Positions 7,528-16,033 of a DNA stretch of 35,081 nt are shown piece by piece. Below the pieces are notes generated by a model. That model saw only the letters and a program-made list of their open reading frames with translations, did no database searches and was not told where the DNA came from. The stretch's first letter is position 1. The number at the start of each line of letters is the position of its first letter. The DNA comes from Pseudomonadota bacterium (GTDB lineage Bacteria; Desulfobacterota; Binatia; Binatales; Binataceae). Both the position numbers and the translations under genes were made by a program. The stretch covers positions 1-35,081 of the forward strand of contig JAJPJA010000091.1 in the NCBI GenBank assembly GCA_021324455.1. The letters run 5' to 3'.

Positions 7528-8655
7528 TTACTGAATACCGTAGAGCCGGGCGGCGTTGTCGCGCACGATTTTGCGTCTGGTGTGCGCCGGCAAGTCGGCG
7601 AAATCCCTGGCGATCTGCTCCCTGGAATGCGGGAACGTGCCTTCGGTGTGCGGGTAGTCGGACCCCCACATCAAACCGTCGCCGTTGAGCAGCGGCAGAT
7701 GCATCAGGCCCGCCCTGTCGTCCTCGAACGTATGGTAAAACTGCCGGCGCGCGTAAAAGCTGGGCGGCTCCTCCAACTTCGGTTCCAGCCAATGATGGTG
7801 ATCCTCCCACCAATGGTCCATCAGCCGGGTCACCGCCGCGATCCATCCGATACCCCCTTCGACGATCACGAATCGCAGCCTCGGATATCTTGCCGCGACA
7901 CCGGAGGAAATCAGGCTGGCGAAGGTGCGCAGTTGGCCGGCTATCTTCAGATGCACCGTGGCCATCATCGTACCGCCCGCCGTGGGCGGGAATTGATCGA
8001 CGTCGAAGCGCTCGCTGGCAGCGTTGTGGAACGACACCGGCATCCCGAGGTCCTGCAGCGCCGCCCATAACCGGGCGTTGATCGGATCGCCGTAGGGGAC
8101 GCGCGGCAGGTCCGCCGGCAGCATCACCGACTTGAGCCCCATTTTCGCGCATCGCTCGGCTTCCTCAATAGACCACTGGACCGGTTCGCCGCCCGGGAGC
8201 ATCCCGGCGCCCAGGATACGGTTGGGCGCGGCCGAGCAGTATTCCGCCAGCCAGGAGTTGTAGGCGCGCAGGCATTCGCGCCGGTATTCGAGGTCGCGCG
8301 CCGCGTAGATGAACATCGCGTCGTTGGGATAGACGACTTCGGCGCTGATGTTGTCGAGGTCCTGATCCTTGAGCCGCAGGGCGGGGTCGAGCGCGCCCGG
8401 ACGCACGTGGGCGTAGCGATTATGGTTGCGCGCGAGGATCGGCTTGCCCTCGGCCTTCTCGTTGGCCATCGTACCGATCAGGTCGGTGACGGCGGCCGGC
8501 TCCAGCCCCTCGATCAGGAGGTAATCGGCGTCCTCGCGCGATTCGATGCGCGGGGCGCGGTCGCGGAAGCGTTGGTCCATCCGCGTGAGCCACAGGTCAG
8601 GCGGCTCCATCACGTGCCCGTCGGCGGAAATGAATCTGGTTTCATCTTGGCTCAT
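7528..8655 (-). CDS. Amidohydrolase-2 family metal-dependent hydrolase/decarboxylase
   Basis: A 375-residue TIM-barrel protein of the amidohydrolase-2 (ACMSD/LigW-like) family. The first metal-site strand reads FISADGHVMEPPDLW (His14). Later landmarks are MPVSFHNA, RLRFVIVEGGIGWIAAVTRLMDHWWEDH and the catalytic Asp in LMWGSDYPHTEGTFPHS. The family contains C-C decarboxylases of aromatic acids as well as hydrolases, so the exact reaction is open. GGAGGG lies eight bases before the ATG. It is followed on the opposite strand by the antiporter stop. It shares its opening motif and closing (S)D(Y/F)PH motif with the plus-strand gene at 9578, so the two look like paralogues flanking a nitroreductase. 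Confidence 0.9.
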   Translation of the reverse strand: MSQDETRFISADGHVMEPPDLWLTRMDQRFRDRAPRIESREDADYLLIEGLEPAAVTDLIGTMANEKAEGKPILARNHNRYAHVRPGALDPALRLKDQDLDNISAEVVYPNDAMFIYAARDLEYRRECLRAYNSWLAEYCSAAPNRILGAGMLPGGEPVQWSIEEAERCAKMGLKSVMLPADLPRVPYGDPINARLWAALQDLGMPVSFHNAASERFDVDQFPPTAGGTMMATVHLKIAGQLRTFASLISSGVAARYPRLRFVIVEGGIGWIAAVTRLMDHWWEDHHHWLEPKLEEPPSFYARRQFYHTFEDDRAGLMHLPLLNGDGLMWGSDYPHTEGTFPHSREQIARDFADLPAHTRRKIVRDNAARLYGIQ

Positions 8656-8758
8656 GGGTTTATCCCTCCGGGCCGGACGGCGCGAAGATCGTGCAATGCG
8701 GGATCAGCCTGAATCTCCCTGACTAACGCAAAATTCGCTTCGAGGTCAACTTGGCCGC

Positions 8759-9415
8759 TCAGCGGCTGCCCGGCCATGGATTGCCGTAGCGGTCGCGATG
8801 CGCCACTTCGGTCACCGCCTTGCGTTTGACCGGTCCGAACTTGTCGGTCGGGTAGCCAATCGGCAGCAGCGCCCAGGTCGAATACTCGGCGGGCAGACCG
8901 AGTATCTCCTTCATCTCATCTTCATAGAGCGCGTGCAGCGTGGTCAGAACGGTGCCCAGACCGAGCGCGCGGCATGCGAGCATGATGTTCTGCACGGCCG
9001 GATAGATGCTGGCTCCTTCCAAACGTCCCATGCGCTCGCGAAATCTGGGGTCCTGCATCGCGGCGGACTTCAGGCACGGCACGATCATCAGCGGCGCTTC
9101 ATGGATATGCTCCACCAGATGCACGACCGAATTGGCGATCAGCCTGCCCTGGCGGTCGCCGCCGCCGAACTTGGCTTTGATGTAATCGGGCATGTGCGCG
9201 CGATCGGCGGCTTTGCGATAGACGCCGCCCACGCGCGCCCGCTGCGCCGCGTCGGTCACCGCCATGAACAGCCAGTTCTGGTCGTTGGAGCCCGAGGCCG
9301 CCCGCGTACCGGCTTCGATCAGTTTGGCGATCACGTCATCGGGGACCGGATCGGGCTTGAAGCGGCGCAAAGCGCGGGTCGAATACATCACTTCGAAAAT
9401 TCCCATCTCTGACAT
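8759..9415 (-). CDS. Nitroreductase-family FMN oxidoreductase
   Basis: A 218-residue nitroreductase-fold protein. The N-terminal signature STRALRRFKPDPVPDDVIAKLIEAGTRAASGSNDQNW matches the FMN-phosphate-binding Arg-x-x-Arg and Ser/Asn region of the family. The middle has MLACRALGLGTVLTT and the C-terminal half WALLPIGYPTDKFGPVKRK, both usual for NfsB/BluB-like folds. These enzymes are homodimers that transfer hydride from NAD(P)H to nitro-aromatics, quinones, enones or other acceptors. I place the start at the ATG at 9415, which has GGGAGAG upstream. A longer reading adds 20 residues with no homology. It is 103 bp upstream of the amidohydrolase at 7528-8655 on the same strand, suggesting a two-gene unit. 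A second, dissimilar nitroreductase is at 23569. Confidence 0.9.
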   Translation of the reverse strand: MSEMGIFEVMYSTRALRRFKPDPVPDDVIAKLIEAGTRAASGSNDQNWLFMAVTDAAQRARVGGVYRKAADRAHMPDYIKAKFGGGDRQGRLIANSVVHLVEHIHEAPLMIVPCLKSAAMQDPRFRERMGRLEGASIYPAVQNIMLACRALGLGTVLTTLHALYEDEMKEILGLPAEYSTWALLPIGYPTDKFGPVKRKAVTEVAHRDRYGNPWPGSR

Positions 9416-9506
9416 CTGGATCTCTCCCTGGCCGCGCGGGTTTATCCGGCGCAGCTTAACAGAATTGCGCCGCAAAGGCGTAGGCCGCGGACCCGCCTGG
9501 TGTAAC

Positions 9507-9535
9507 TTGACCTTATCCGGACTCTGAAATAACTC
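9507..9535 (+). promoter_or_regulatory. Candidate sigma-70-like promoter for the second amidohydrolase
   Basis: TTGACC (9507-9512) is followed 17 bases later by TAACTC (9530-9535), 42 bases before the ATG at 9578. It lies in the 162-bp gap between two divergent genes. The -35 is close to consensus and the -10 is weak. Confidence 0.35.
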
Positions 9536-9577
9536 AATGATCGACCGCTTTACGGACTCGGGGGCAGGTTAATTCGT

Positions 9578-10744
9578 ATGGCTCGACTCGAAGAACAGAT
9601 CCACAAAATCAAATATCCCGGCGCGGTGGACGCCGACGGCCACATCATGGAAGCGGCGGATTTGTGGGATCGATACGCCGAGGCCAGATACAAGCCGATT
9701 GCGATACGGATGAAACGCGATCACGAAGGCGATTATTTGGAAATCCAGGGGCGGCCCTCGAAAATCGCGCGCCGCGGCGTTTTCAGCGAGTCCGTGATGG
9801 GCCGCGTGTCGCGCGAAAAGGGCGAACTGTTCAGCCTGCGCCCCTATGGCGAGGATTTCCCGCTCGGTTCGATGGACGCCCGCGAGCGCGTCCAGCGCCT
9901 GGATTTGGAAGGACTCGACGCCGCCTTCATCTATCCGACCATCGGGCTCAACTGGGAAACCGAATGCGACGACATCGACTATGCCCAGGCGATGTGCCGC
10001 GCGTACAACCGATGGCTGGTGGACTGGTGCTCCGAGGGCAGTGGACGCCTGATGCCGGTGGCGCATCTGTCGCTGGGCGATCCTGCCGCCGCGGCGGCGG
10101 AACTGGAGCGCGCGGTGAAAGCCGGATGCAAGGGCGGATGGGTCGCGCAGTTCGTGATGACGCGCAAGCCCCATGCGCATCCCGATCACGACGTGCTGTT
10201 CGCCAAGGCCCAGGAACTGGACGTGCCCATCGGGCTGCATCCGTCGATCGAGCCGACCTGGGCGCTGCCCGGGCGCTACGACCGTCAATACATCCGCGCG
10301 CACACCTTCTTTCTCAACGTGACCGCGTCCGACGCGATCCGCCATGCGCTGACCAGCTTCATGCAGTACGGCACCTTCGACAAGTTTCCGCGGCTGAAAA
10401 TCGTGGTGCTTGAAGCGGGCGCCGGATGGATCAGCTACTGGCTGGATCGGATGGACGCGGTCTATTCGAGCATCGCGGGACGCTCGGTTTTGTCCAGAGA
10501 AAAGCCCAGTTTCCACTTCAAGCGCAACGTATGGATCTCGGCCGACCCCGACGAGCATTCGCTGCCCGCGATGGTCGAGATATGCGGCGAGGACAAATTC
10601 TTCTGGGCGTCGGATTTTCCGCATCCGGATCACACCGGCGACTATATGAAGGAGCTGGAGGAACTGGCCGGCAAGCTGACGCCGTCGGCGCGGCGCAAAG
10701 TGCTGGGCGAGAACGTGATGCGGGTTTACAACTGCGCGCTGTGA
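9578..10744 (+). CDS. Amidohydrolase-2 family metal-dependent hydrolase/decarboxylase (second paralogue)
   Basis: A 388-residue amidohydrolase-2 barrel. It begins with an N-terminal helix and GAVDADGHIMEAADLW (His22 in the first metal-site strand). It continues with DLEGLDAAFIYPTIGLNWETE and PIGLHPSIEPTWALPG. The core ends with RLKIVVLEAGAGWISYWLDRMD and FFWASDFPHPDHTGDY, whose Asp is the usual last metal/catalytic residue. The overall order matches the minus-strand gene at 7528, but the loops differ, so they likely act on different substrates. The reaction (hydrolysis or decarboxylation) is not decided by sequence. The gene is divergent from the nitroreductase and has its own candidate promoter. 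It ends 80 bp before the convergent MaoC-like gene. Confidence 0.9.
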   Translation: MARLEEQIHKIKYPGAVDADGHIMEAADLWDRYAEARYKPIAIRMKRDHEGDYLEIQGRPSKIARRGVFSESVMGRVSREKGELFSLRPYGEDFPLGSMDARERVQRLDLEGLDAAFIYPTIGLNWETECDDIDYAQAMCRAYNRWLVDWCSEGSGRLMPVAHLSLGDPAAAAAELERAVKAGCKGGWVAQFVMTRKPHAHPDHDVLFAKAQELDVPIGLHPSIEPTWALPGRYDRQYIRAHTFFLNVTASDAIRHALTSFMQYGTFDKFPRLKIVVLEAGAGWISYWLDRMDAVYSSIAGRSVLSREKPSFHFKRNVWISADPDEHSLPAMVEICGEDKFFWASDFPHPDHTGDYMKELEELAGKLTPSARRKVLGENVMRVYNCAL

Positions 10745-10824
10745 AGTAAAACCGGCGCCGGGAAAAACAACCGGCACGGAAACCGCCGCAGGCCGTCGGC
10801 GTCCGCGCCGGCTGCGCGCAACAA

Positions 10825-12006
10825 TCACTTGAGCGGAAACTGCACCTCCGCCGGGCCTTTGGCCATCAGCCGCCCTTCCTGATTTTTCATTTCAACATCG
10901 ATCGTGACGATTCCATAGCCGCTGGCCTCATCCGCCTCCTTCCTGATCACCTTGCCGGTCAGGTAGGTCACGTCTCCGGTCAGGGCCGGGCCGATGTAGC
11001 GCGAGTCGCTGTGCACGACGTAGCCGAGCTCGCCGGCCCAGTTGTTCAGATAATCCAGCACCCACGCGCCCATGGTGCGGCCGTAGCCGTATCCGCGCGG
11101 CATCCCGATCAGCCGCGCGTAAGGGGTAAACACATGGCCGCGCGACGGGCCGTAGTAAAGACCGTCGCCGTAAGTGGGATCGAGCTGCGCCTTTTCCTCG
11201 TCGCGCGACATTTCCGGCAGCCATCCCGCGGTCAGGGTCGATGACGGCAGCGGATCGTTGTAGGCGGCGCCCCACACGTTGGACGGGTTGGCGCGGTACT
11301 CGGTGGTGAAGCTCTGAATCGTATGCGGACCGATCGGCCGCAGCGGCAGATCCTCGCCGTCAGCCACGTCCTGGAAGGTTTTGCGCACATGGTCGCGGAA
11401 GGTCTGGTAATAGGCGAATTTCTGCCGCTCGACTTTCTCCAACTCCTCCTCGGTCCATTGCGGCTCCTGCTCCTGGTCGGCGAAGGAGCGCAGCTTGCGC
11501 GCGTTGGAGGCGAGATAACGGATCGACGTGGAGCGCTGCTTGGCGACCACCTGTCCGCGATGGTTCTTGTAAGTGGTGTCGCCGCGCGAGAACATCGTGG
11601 GACCGGCGAACTTGGTGTGGGTAACGCGATAATCGAACAGCGCGCGTTCGACGGTGAATTTGTCGCCGGGAAAGATGCGCGGCCCATAAAACCACCATTC
11701 ATCGCCGCCGAACAGCATGTGAGAGCCGGGGACCACGCCCTGGATGGCGGGCTGGGCGCCGTGTCCGTCGGCGCAGGCCACCGAAAACGACTGCGGCGCA
11801 ACCAGGGTTCCGTACGCGCTGTGCGCGGCAAACTCCTCGTCGTAAAACAACCGATTGGGATTCTGCATCGCCTGGGCCCAGCGGCGGATGTCGTTGGCCG
11901 TGATCGGGTCCTTCAACACCGGTCCGCCCACCTTTACGCCGACCCAGCGATCCACATCGGTGGTGTCCATCGGCTCGAGATCCGGCATCGTGGCCTTTTG
12001 AGCCAT
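10825..12006 (-). CDS. Double-hotdog MaoC-like acyl-CoA dehydratase-family protein
   Basis: A 393-residue protein made of two hotdog domains. The first, about residues 25-170, matches the MaoC N-terminal dehydratase type: ITANDIRRWAQAMQNPNRLFYDEEFA, then YGTLVAPQSF and PGDKFTVERALFDYRVT. The second, about 235-390, has GHVFTPYARLIGMPRGYGYGRTMGAWVLDYLNNW and the closing strand YIGPALTGDVTYLTGKVI. The family hydrates enoyl-CoA or dehydrates hydroxyacyl-CoA. I do not see the canonical Asp/His pair of (R)-hydratase 2, so activity is uncertain. I place the start at the ATG at 12006, which has GAGGAGG seven bases upstream. A longer reading adds 27 unsupported residues. It is divergent from the tandem CoA transferase, and the pair fit one CoA-ester pathway. 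Confidence 0.85.
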   Translation of the reverse strand: MAQKATMPDLEPMDTTDVDRWVGVKVGGPVLKDPITANDIRRWAQAMQNPNRLFYDEEFAAHSAYGTLVAPQSFSVACADGHGAQPAIQGVVPGSHMLFGGDEWWFYGPRIFPGDKFTVERALFDYRVTHTKFAGPTMFSRGDTTYKNHRGQVVAKQRSTSIRYLASNARKLRSFADQEQEPQWTEEELEKVERQKFAYYQTFRDHVRKTFQDVADGEDLPLRPIGPHTIQSFTTEYRANPSNVWGAAYNDPLPSSTLTAGWLPEMSRDEEKAQLDPTYGDGLYYGPSRGHVFTPYARLIGMPRGYGYGRTMGAWVLDYLNNWAGELGYVVHSDSRYIGPALTGDVTYLTGKVIRKEADEASGYGIVTIDVEMKNQEGRLMAKGPAEVQFPLK

Positions 12007-12321
12007 TTTAGTTCCTCCTCGGCAAGTAACTGATGGCTTTCCTTTAGGCCACTCGGGCGGAAAAAAGCAATTCTCGCCGCCGTACATGGTACCCTGCCGA
12101 ACACCGCCGTACCGGCCTGGTACGCGCAGGCTGGTAACCGGGCCGGGTGCTTGCTAGCTTGCGGCGGAATCGGTCATTTCAGTGTATCAATTCGGCGGTT
12201 GCCGAAGGTGTCATTCCCAGCGGCCGCGCGTCAGCCTGCGGGATGCTAAGGGGAGAGACACACGGAACGACACGATAAGCGCCACGTTGCAGGCAGGAAC
12301 CGCCGGATTTTGGAGGCCATC
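12007..12321. other. Divergent intergenic region, 315 bp, no gene seen
   Basis: This gap separates the start of the MaoC-like gene (minus) from the start of the tandem CoA transferase (plus) and should contain both promoters. I see no convincing coding frame and no RNA gene. The only structure is a short interrupted palindrome, GTACC (12109-12113) and GGTAC (12119-12123) with a five-base spacer, preceded by the palindrome GGTACC near 12088. These could be part of a shared operator, but the evidence is weak. Confidence 0.4.
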
Positions 12322-14715
12322 ATGCTGACCGGGCTTAAGGTAGTCGAGTGTGGTCAGGGCGCAGCGGCGGCCTTTGCCGCCAAGCTGTTCACCCTGATGG
12401 GCGCGGAGGTGATCAAGGTAGAGCCGCCGCATGGCGACGTTACCCGTCTGCGCGGCCCGTTTCGCGGCCCTCCCGACCCCGAGCGCAGCGGCATGTTCAT
12501 CTACCTCAATGCCGGCAAGCTGAGTGTGACGCTGGATCTGAGCGCCGCGCGCGACCGCGGCCGGCTGCATGCCCTGCTCGATCGCGCCGATATCCTGCTG
12601 CATAACGTACTGCTCGCCGACCGCGCGGAGCTGGGTTTGGACAGCGCGGCGCTGAGCAAGGCGCATCCGCAGTTGATCGTCGCCACGATATCGCCCTTCG
12701 GCGACAGCGGTCCGCGCGGCGCATGGCGCGGCTATGAGCTCAACGCGTTTCATGCCGGCGGGATGGCCTCGCTGATTCCGCTCGGATCGCCGTTTCCCGA
12801 TTTGCCGCCGCTGAAGATTTACAGCAACCAGGCGGAATTGATGGGCGGGCTGCACGCCGCGATGGTGGCCGCCGCCGCTTACTGGAACCGCACCCAGAGC
12901 GGAGGCGGACAGACTGCGGACATCTCGATGCAGGAATGTCTGGCCGCGATGCTGGAGCTGTCGCTGCTCTATTACACTTATAACGGAATCGTCACCTCGC
13001 GCATCAATACCGCCTATTCCAACGTGGTCGAATGCAGGGACGGCAGCGCGCTCATCACGCTGCTGGACGAGCCGCAATGGCAGCGGCTGGTCGGGTTGAT
13101 GGGCAATCCCGACTGGGCGCGGTCGGAGCCGTTTTCCACCCGCGTCAAACGCGGGATCAACGCCGACGCACTGCGCGCGTTGATGAGCGACCTGTGGCAT
13201 AACTGGACGGTGGCCGATTTATGCCGCGCGGTGCAGGACCAGCGCATCCCCATCGCTCCGCTCAATCGGATCGAAGACGTGGTCAACGATCCGCATCTGC
13301 GCGAGCGCGGGATGTTCGTGCGTTTTCCGCTGGGCGACGGCGGCCGCGGGATGCTGGCGCCCGGGATACCGTTCAAGACCGGCGTGCTGCCCGCAGTCGA
13401 CCCGCCCCGCGCGCCCCGCCTGGGCGAGCACAATGGCGTGGTGTTTGACCGCACCCCGGCGGTATCCTCAAAGACCCCGACCCGCAATCGGCGGACAGGC
13501 GCGGGCGGACCGCTTGCGGGCGTGCGCGTGCTCGATTTCACCCACGTCTGGGCGGGGCCGTACTGCACCCTGCAACTGGCGCATCTGGGCGCCGAAGTGA
13601 TGCGCGTTGAAACCTCCAGGCATCCGTGCATCAACCGCATCATACCGCCGTTTGCCGACGGACAGGCGGGCGTCAACCGCGCCGGCAGCTTCAATCAATG
13701 GAACCAGGGCAAACGCAGCCTTCAGATCGATCTGCGGCATCCGCGCGCCGCGGAACTGGCCTGCGAGATCGTGCGCCATTGCGACGTGGTGGTGGAAAAC
13801 TTCGCCCCCGGAGTGCTGGCCCGCATGGGTCTGGGATACGAAACGCTGCGCCAATACAAACCCGATCTGGTGATGCTCTCGATCTCGGGTTATGGCCAGT
13901 ACGGACCCTATCGCGACTACGTCAGTTTAGGCCAGCAGACCGCGGCGCGCGCCGGGATGTTCTGGATCACCGGCTATCCCAACGACGTTCCCCGGCAGGT
14001 GGGAATTTCCTACGCCGATCCAGTGGCGGGCGTCTTCGGCGCATTCGGAATAATCTCCGCCCTGTTGCATCGCGACCGCACCGGCGAGGGACAGCATATC
14101 GACCTTTCGATGTGGGAGACGCTGGAAATGATGCTGGCGGAGTCGATAATCGAATACGATCTGACCGGGCGGCAGCCCGAGCGGATGGGCAATCACGATA
14201 AGTGGATTGCGCCGCATGAGGCGTACCGCGCGGCCGGCGACGCCGAGCAGTGGGTGACCATCGCCGCCCCGACCGAGGCCGAATGGCAACGGCTGTGCCA
14301 CGCGATCGGACAGCCGCGGCTTGCGGACGATCCCCGCTTCAGGACCGCCGAACTGCGCAAGCGCAACGAGGCCGAGCTGGATGAGATCATCACGTCGTGG
14401 ACGCGCACGCGCGATCGCTGGGAGATCGCGCAAACCCTGCAGCAGGCCGGAGTTGCCGCGTTTCCGACCCTCAATAACCGCGACGTCGCGTCCGATACGC
14501 ACATGCGGGCGCGGGGCTTTCTGCTGGAACGGGACCATCCGGAGATCGGCCGCCGCACACACGCCGGCATTCCGTGGACCATGTCGGGCACGCCCTGCAG
14601 CGTCCGCGCCGCGGCGCCGCTGCTGGGCGCCGACACCGATTCGATTCTGAGCACGCTGCTGGGCTACTGCGCGGAAAAAATCGCGCAGCTGCGGGCGGAG
14701 GGCGTGCTGAATTAG
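12322..14715 (+). CDS. Tandem CaiB/BaiF (class III) CoA transferase, two fused domains
   Basis: A 797-residue protein with two complete class III CoA-transferase units, about residues 1-385 and 396-797, joined by a short Arg/Thr-rich linker. The first opens with LTGLKVVECGQGAAAAFAAKLFTLMGAEVIKVEPPHGD and the second with LAGVRVLDFTHVWAGPYCTLQLAHLGAEVMRVET. The second half keeps the catalytic Asp of the family (ISYADPVAGVFG, D566), which forms the acyl-aspartyl-CoA intermediate. In the first half the same column reads SNQAELMGG, that is Glu at 172. Normal family members are single-domain interlocked dimers of about 400 residues, so this is a fusion in which perhaps only one half is fully active. 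The start is the ATG at 12322 with TGGAGG upstream; a TTG at 12310 is less likely. It transfers CoA between acids; the substrate is unknown. Confidence 0.92.
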   Translation: MLTGLKVVECGQGAAAAFAAKLFTLMGAEVIKVEPPHGDVTRLRGPFRGPPDPERSGMFIYLNAGKLSVTLDLSAARDRGRLHALLDRADILLHNVLLADRAELGLDSAALSKAHPQLIVATISPFGDSGPRGAWRGYELNAFHAGGMASLIPLGSPFPDLPPLKIYSNQAELMGGLHAAMVAAAAYWNRTQSGGGQTADISMQECLAAMLELSLLYYTYNGIVTSRINTAYSNVVECRDGSALITLLDEPQWQRLVGLMGNPDWARSEPFSTRVKRGINADALRALMSDLWHNWTVADLCRAVQDQRIPIAPLNRIEDVVNDPHLRERGMFVRFPLGDGGRGMLAPGIPFKTGVLPAVDPPRAPRLGEHNGVVFDRTPAVSSKTPTRNRRTGAGGPLAGVRVLDFTHVWAGPYCTLQLAHLGAEVMRVETSRHPCINRIIPPFADGQAGVNRAGSFNQWNQGKRSLQIDLRHPRAAELACEIVRHCDVVVENFAPGVLARMGLGYETLRQYKPDLVMLSISGYGQYGPYRDYVSLGQQTAARAGMFWITGYPNDVPRQVGISYADPVAGVFGAFGIISALLHRDRTGEGQHIDLSMWETLEMMLAESIIEYDLTGRQPERMGNHDKWIAPHEAYRAAGDAEQWVTIAAPTEAEWQRLCHAIGQPRLADDPRFRTAELRKRNEAELDEIITSWTRTRDRWEIAQTLQQAGVAAFPTLNNRDVASDTHMRARGFLLERDHPEIGRRTHAGIPWTMSGTPCSVRAAAPLLGADTDSILSTLLGYCAEKIAQLRAEGVLN

Positions 14716-14755
14716 GCTGGCCGATAAACCAATCTGGCACCGGGGGTATTACTCA

Positions 14756-15181
14756 ATGCCGCTGCTCAGAATGTATGCGTTGACCGCAATTGTGCTCGCT
14801 TTGAAGATGTCCGCGATCGCCTTCGTGCAGGGAAGCGCCCGCACCAGCACGGGAAGTTTTCTGAATCCCGAAGATGCGGCCGCTTTTGGCGGCAAGGCGG
14901 TCGCGGAGGAAGCCGAGATAGTCCAGCGCGCGGCCAGAGCCTGGCGCAACGATCTGGAAAATATCCCAATCTTTCTGATCCTGGCCTGGATCTACGTCAG
15001 CGCCGGACTCCCGGTTACCGCGTTCGCGATCTACTGTATTGTATTCATGGCGGCCCGGATTGCCCACACCATTTGCTATATCAATTCAATCCAGCCCTGG
15101 CGCACGATATCATTTGTCATCGGCGCCCTGGCAACGCTGGCTTTGATTATTCATCTATTTATCAAAGTAGTAATTGCCTGA
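14756..15181 (+). CDS. MAPEG-family membrane protein
   Basis: A 141-residue, four-helix integral membrane protein of the MAPEG family (membrane-associated proteins in eicosanoid and glutathione metabolism). The central signature is AEIVQRAARAWRNDLENIPIFL (about residues 53-74), where the conserved Arg, Asn and Glu residues bind glutathione in microsomal GST/PGES proteins. Helices lie near residues 7-25, 70-88, 90-108 and 118-138. Bacterial members are probably glutathione transferases or peroxidases that detoxify lipophilic compounds. GGGGG lies about ten bases before the ATG, and the gene starts 40 bp after the CoA transferase, so it may be in the same transcript. It ends before a strong hairpin. 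Confidence 0.88.
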   Translation: MPLLRMYALTAIVLALKMSAIAFVQGSARTSTGSFLNPEDAAAFGGKAVAEEAEIVQRAARAWRNDLENIPIFLILAWIYVSAGLPVTAFAIYCIVFMAARIAHTICYINSIQPWRTISFVIGALATLALIIHLFIKVVIA

Positions 15182-15183
15182 AA

Positions 15184-15232
15184 GTTCCCTCTTCCTCAAC
15201 CCGCGCCCCTGCGGGATTGGGGAAAAGGGAAC
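15184..15232. terminator. Long imperfect hairpin between convergent genes
   Basis: GTTCCCT (15184-15190) pairs with AGGGAAC (15226-15232). Inside, TTCC pairs with GGAA, CAA with TTG, and CCCGC with GCGGG around a short loop. It fills the gap between the convergent MAPEG and EthD genes. It may act as a two-way terminator. Its composition also resembles dispersed intergenic palindromes found in many copies in some genomes. Confidence 0.6.
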
Positions 15233-15249
15233 CGGAATGAAGCGATAAT

Positions 15250-15930
15250 CTATTTCGGCCGTTCGTCAACCGGCAGAATATGATGCTCCTGCACCCACAT
15301 CTCGACGAATGTGCCGACGAATTTCTCCACATCCGGCGATGATTCCCTGTTGAACACGTCGGAGACCGTGGCGCGCTCCGCCGCCTGGGCGTCGTCGAAA
15401 TACAGGTGCGCGACCCCGTCCCAGCGCGGCTCCGCCCACTCGTAAGCTTCGTTCACCGCGCTGCATTGCAGGTATCGGCGCAGGCCGGGAATTCTCAGCG
15501 CGATGGGTGCGTGTACCTCTTTCCAGTAGCGCCTGAAATCGTCGCGCAGAGTATTGGGCTTGCGCTTGATCAGAAACACCGCCTTTACCATCCCGCGCTT
15601 CTTCTCGCCGTCCAGGATTACGTCATCAGTGCAGGTGAGAATGTCGCAGCGCCGATGGTCAAGAAATTCGGCTTCGTCCCTGATCGCCAGTTCATGGGTA
15701 AAATGGCGCCGCTGCTCCAGCATCCCTTCAAGATTGTCGTACCATGCTTCGGTAACGCCGTCGAAAGGCGCGTTGCCTCGCGGCACAGCCACGCGATGCC
15801 CCTGAATATAGCGGCGCAGGTTCAGAATCGGAGTCGGACTCGCCTTAACATGCCGCCGGCGCCAATAGGTATAGAACTCCTCGAGAGTCATATGCGGCTG
15901 TTTGCACAGAAAATAATGATGATGAACCAT
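15250..15930 (-). CDS. Tandem EthD-domain protein
   Basis: A 226-residue protein with two ferredoxin-like (dimeric alpha/beta barrel) EthD repeats. The first, residues 1-110, reads MVHHHYFLCKQPHMTLEEFYTYWRRRHVK and LRRYIQGHRV. The second, residues 115-220, reads VKAVFLIKRKPNTLRDDFRRYWKEVHAPIA and LRRYLQCSAVNEAYEWAEPRWDGVAHLYFDD. Each has the typical F-x-x-Y-W-x-x-x-H-A/V pattern. EthD was named from the ether-degradation operon of Rhodococcus, and relatives include small decarboxylases and dehydratases, so catalysis is possible but not shown. The start codon has GGGGAAGG upstream. It is divergent from the SDR at 16160. Confidence 0.85.
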   Translation of the reverse strand: MVHHHYFLCKQPHMTLEEFYTYWRRRHVKASPTPILNLRRYIQGHRVAVPRGNAPFDGVTEAWYDNLEGMLEQRRHFTHELAIRDEAEFLDHRRCDILTCTDDVILDGEKKRGMVKAVFLIKRKPNTLRDDFRRYWKEVHAPIALRIPGLRRYLQCSAVNEAYEWAEPRWDGVAHLYFDDAQAAERATVSDVFNRESSPDVEKFVGTFVEMWVQEHHILPVDERPK

Positions 15931-16033
15931 AGATGCGCCCTTCCCCGGTCAGCGTGAAAACGGTATCGGCCGCAAACCGGTATGAAGCTCATACATCCAC
16001 GATGTGCTTTGCAAGCTCACTGAAGTCATTGAG

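Noticed and set aside
9569..10828. A 419-residue minus-strand frame opposite the second amidohydrolase
   Set aside because: Arg/His/Gln-rich antisense composition with no domain; the plus strand carries complete amidohydrolase motifs.
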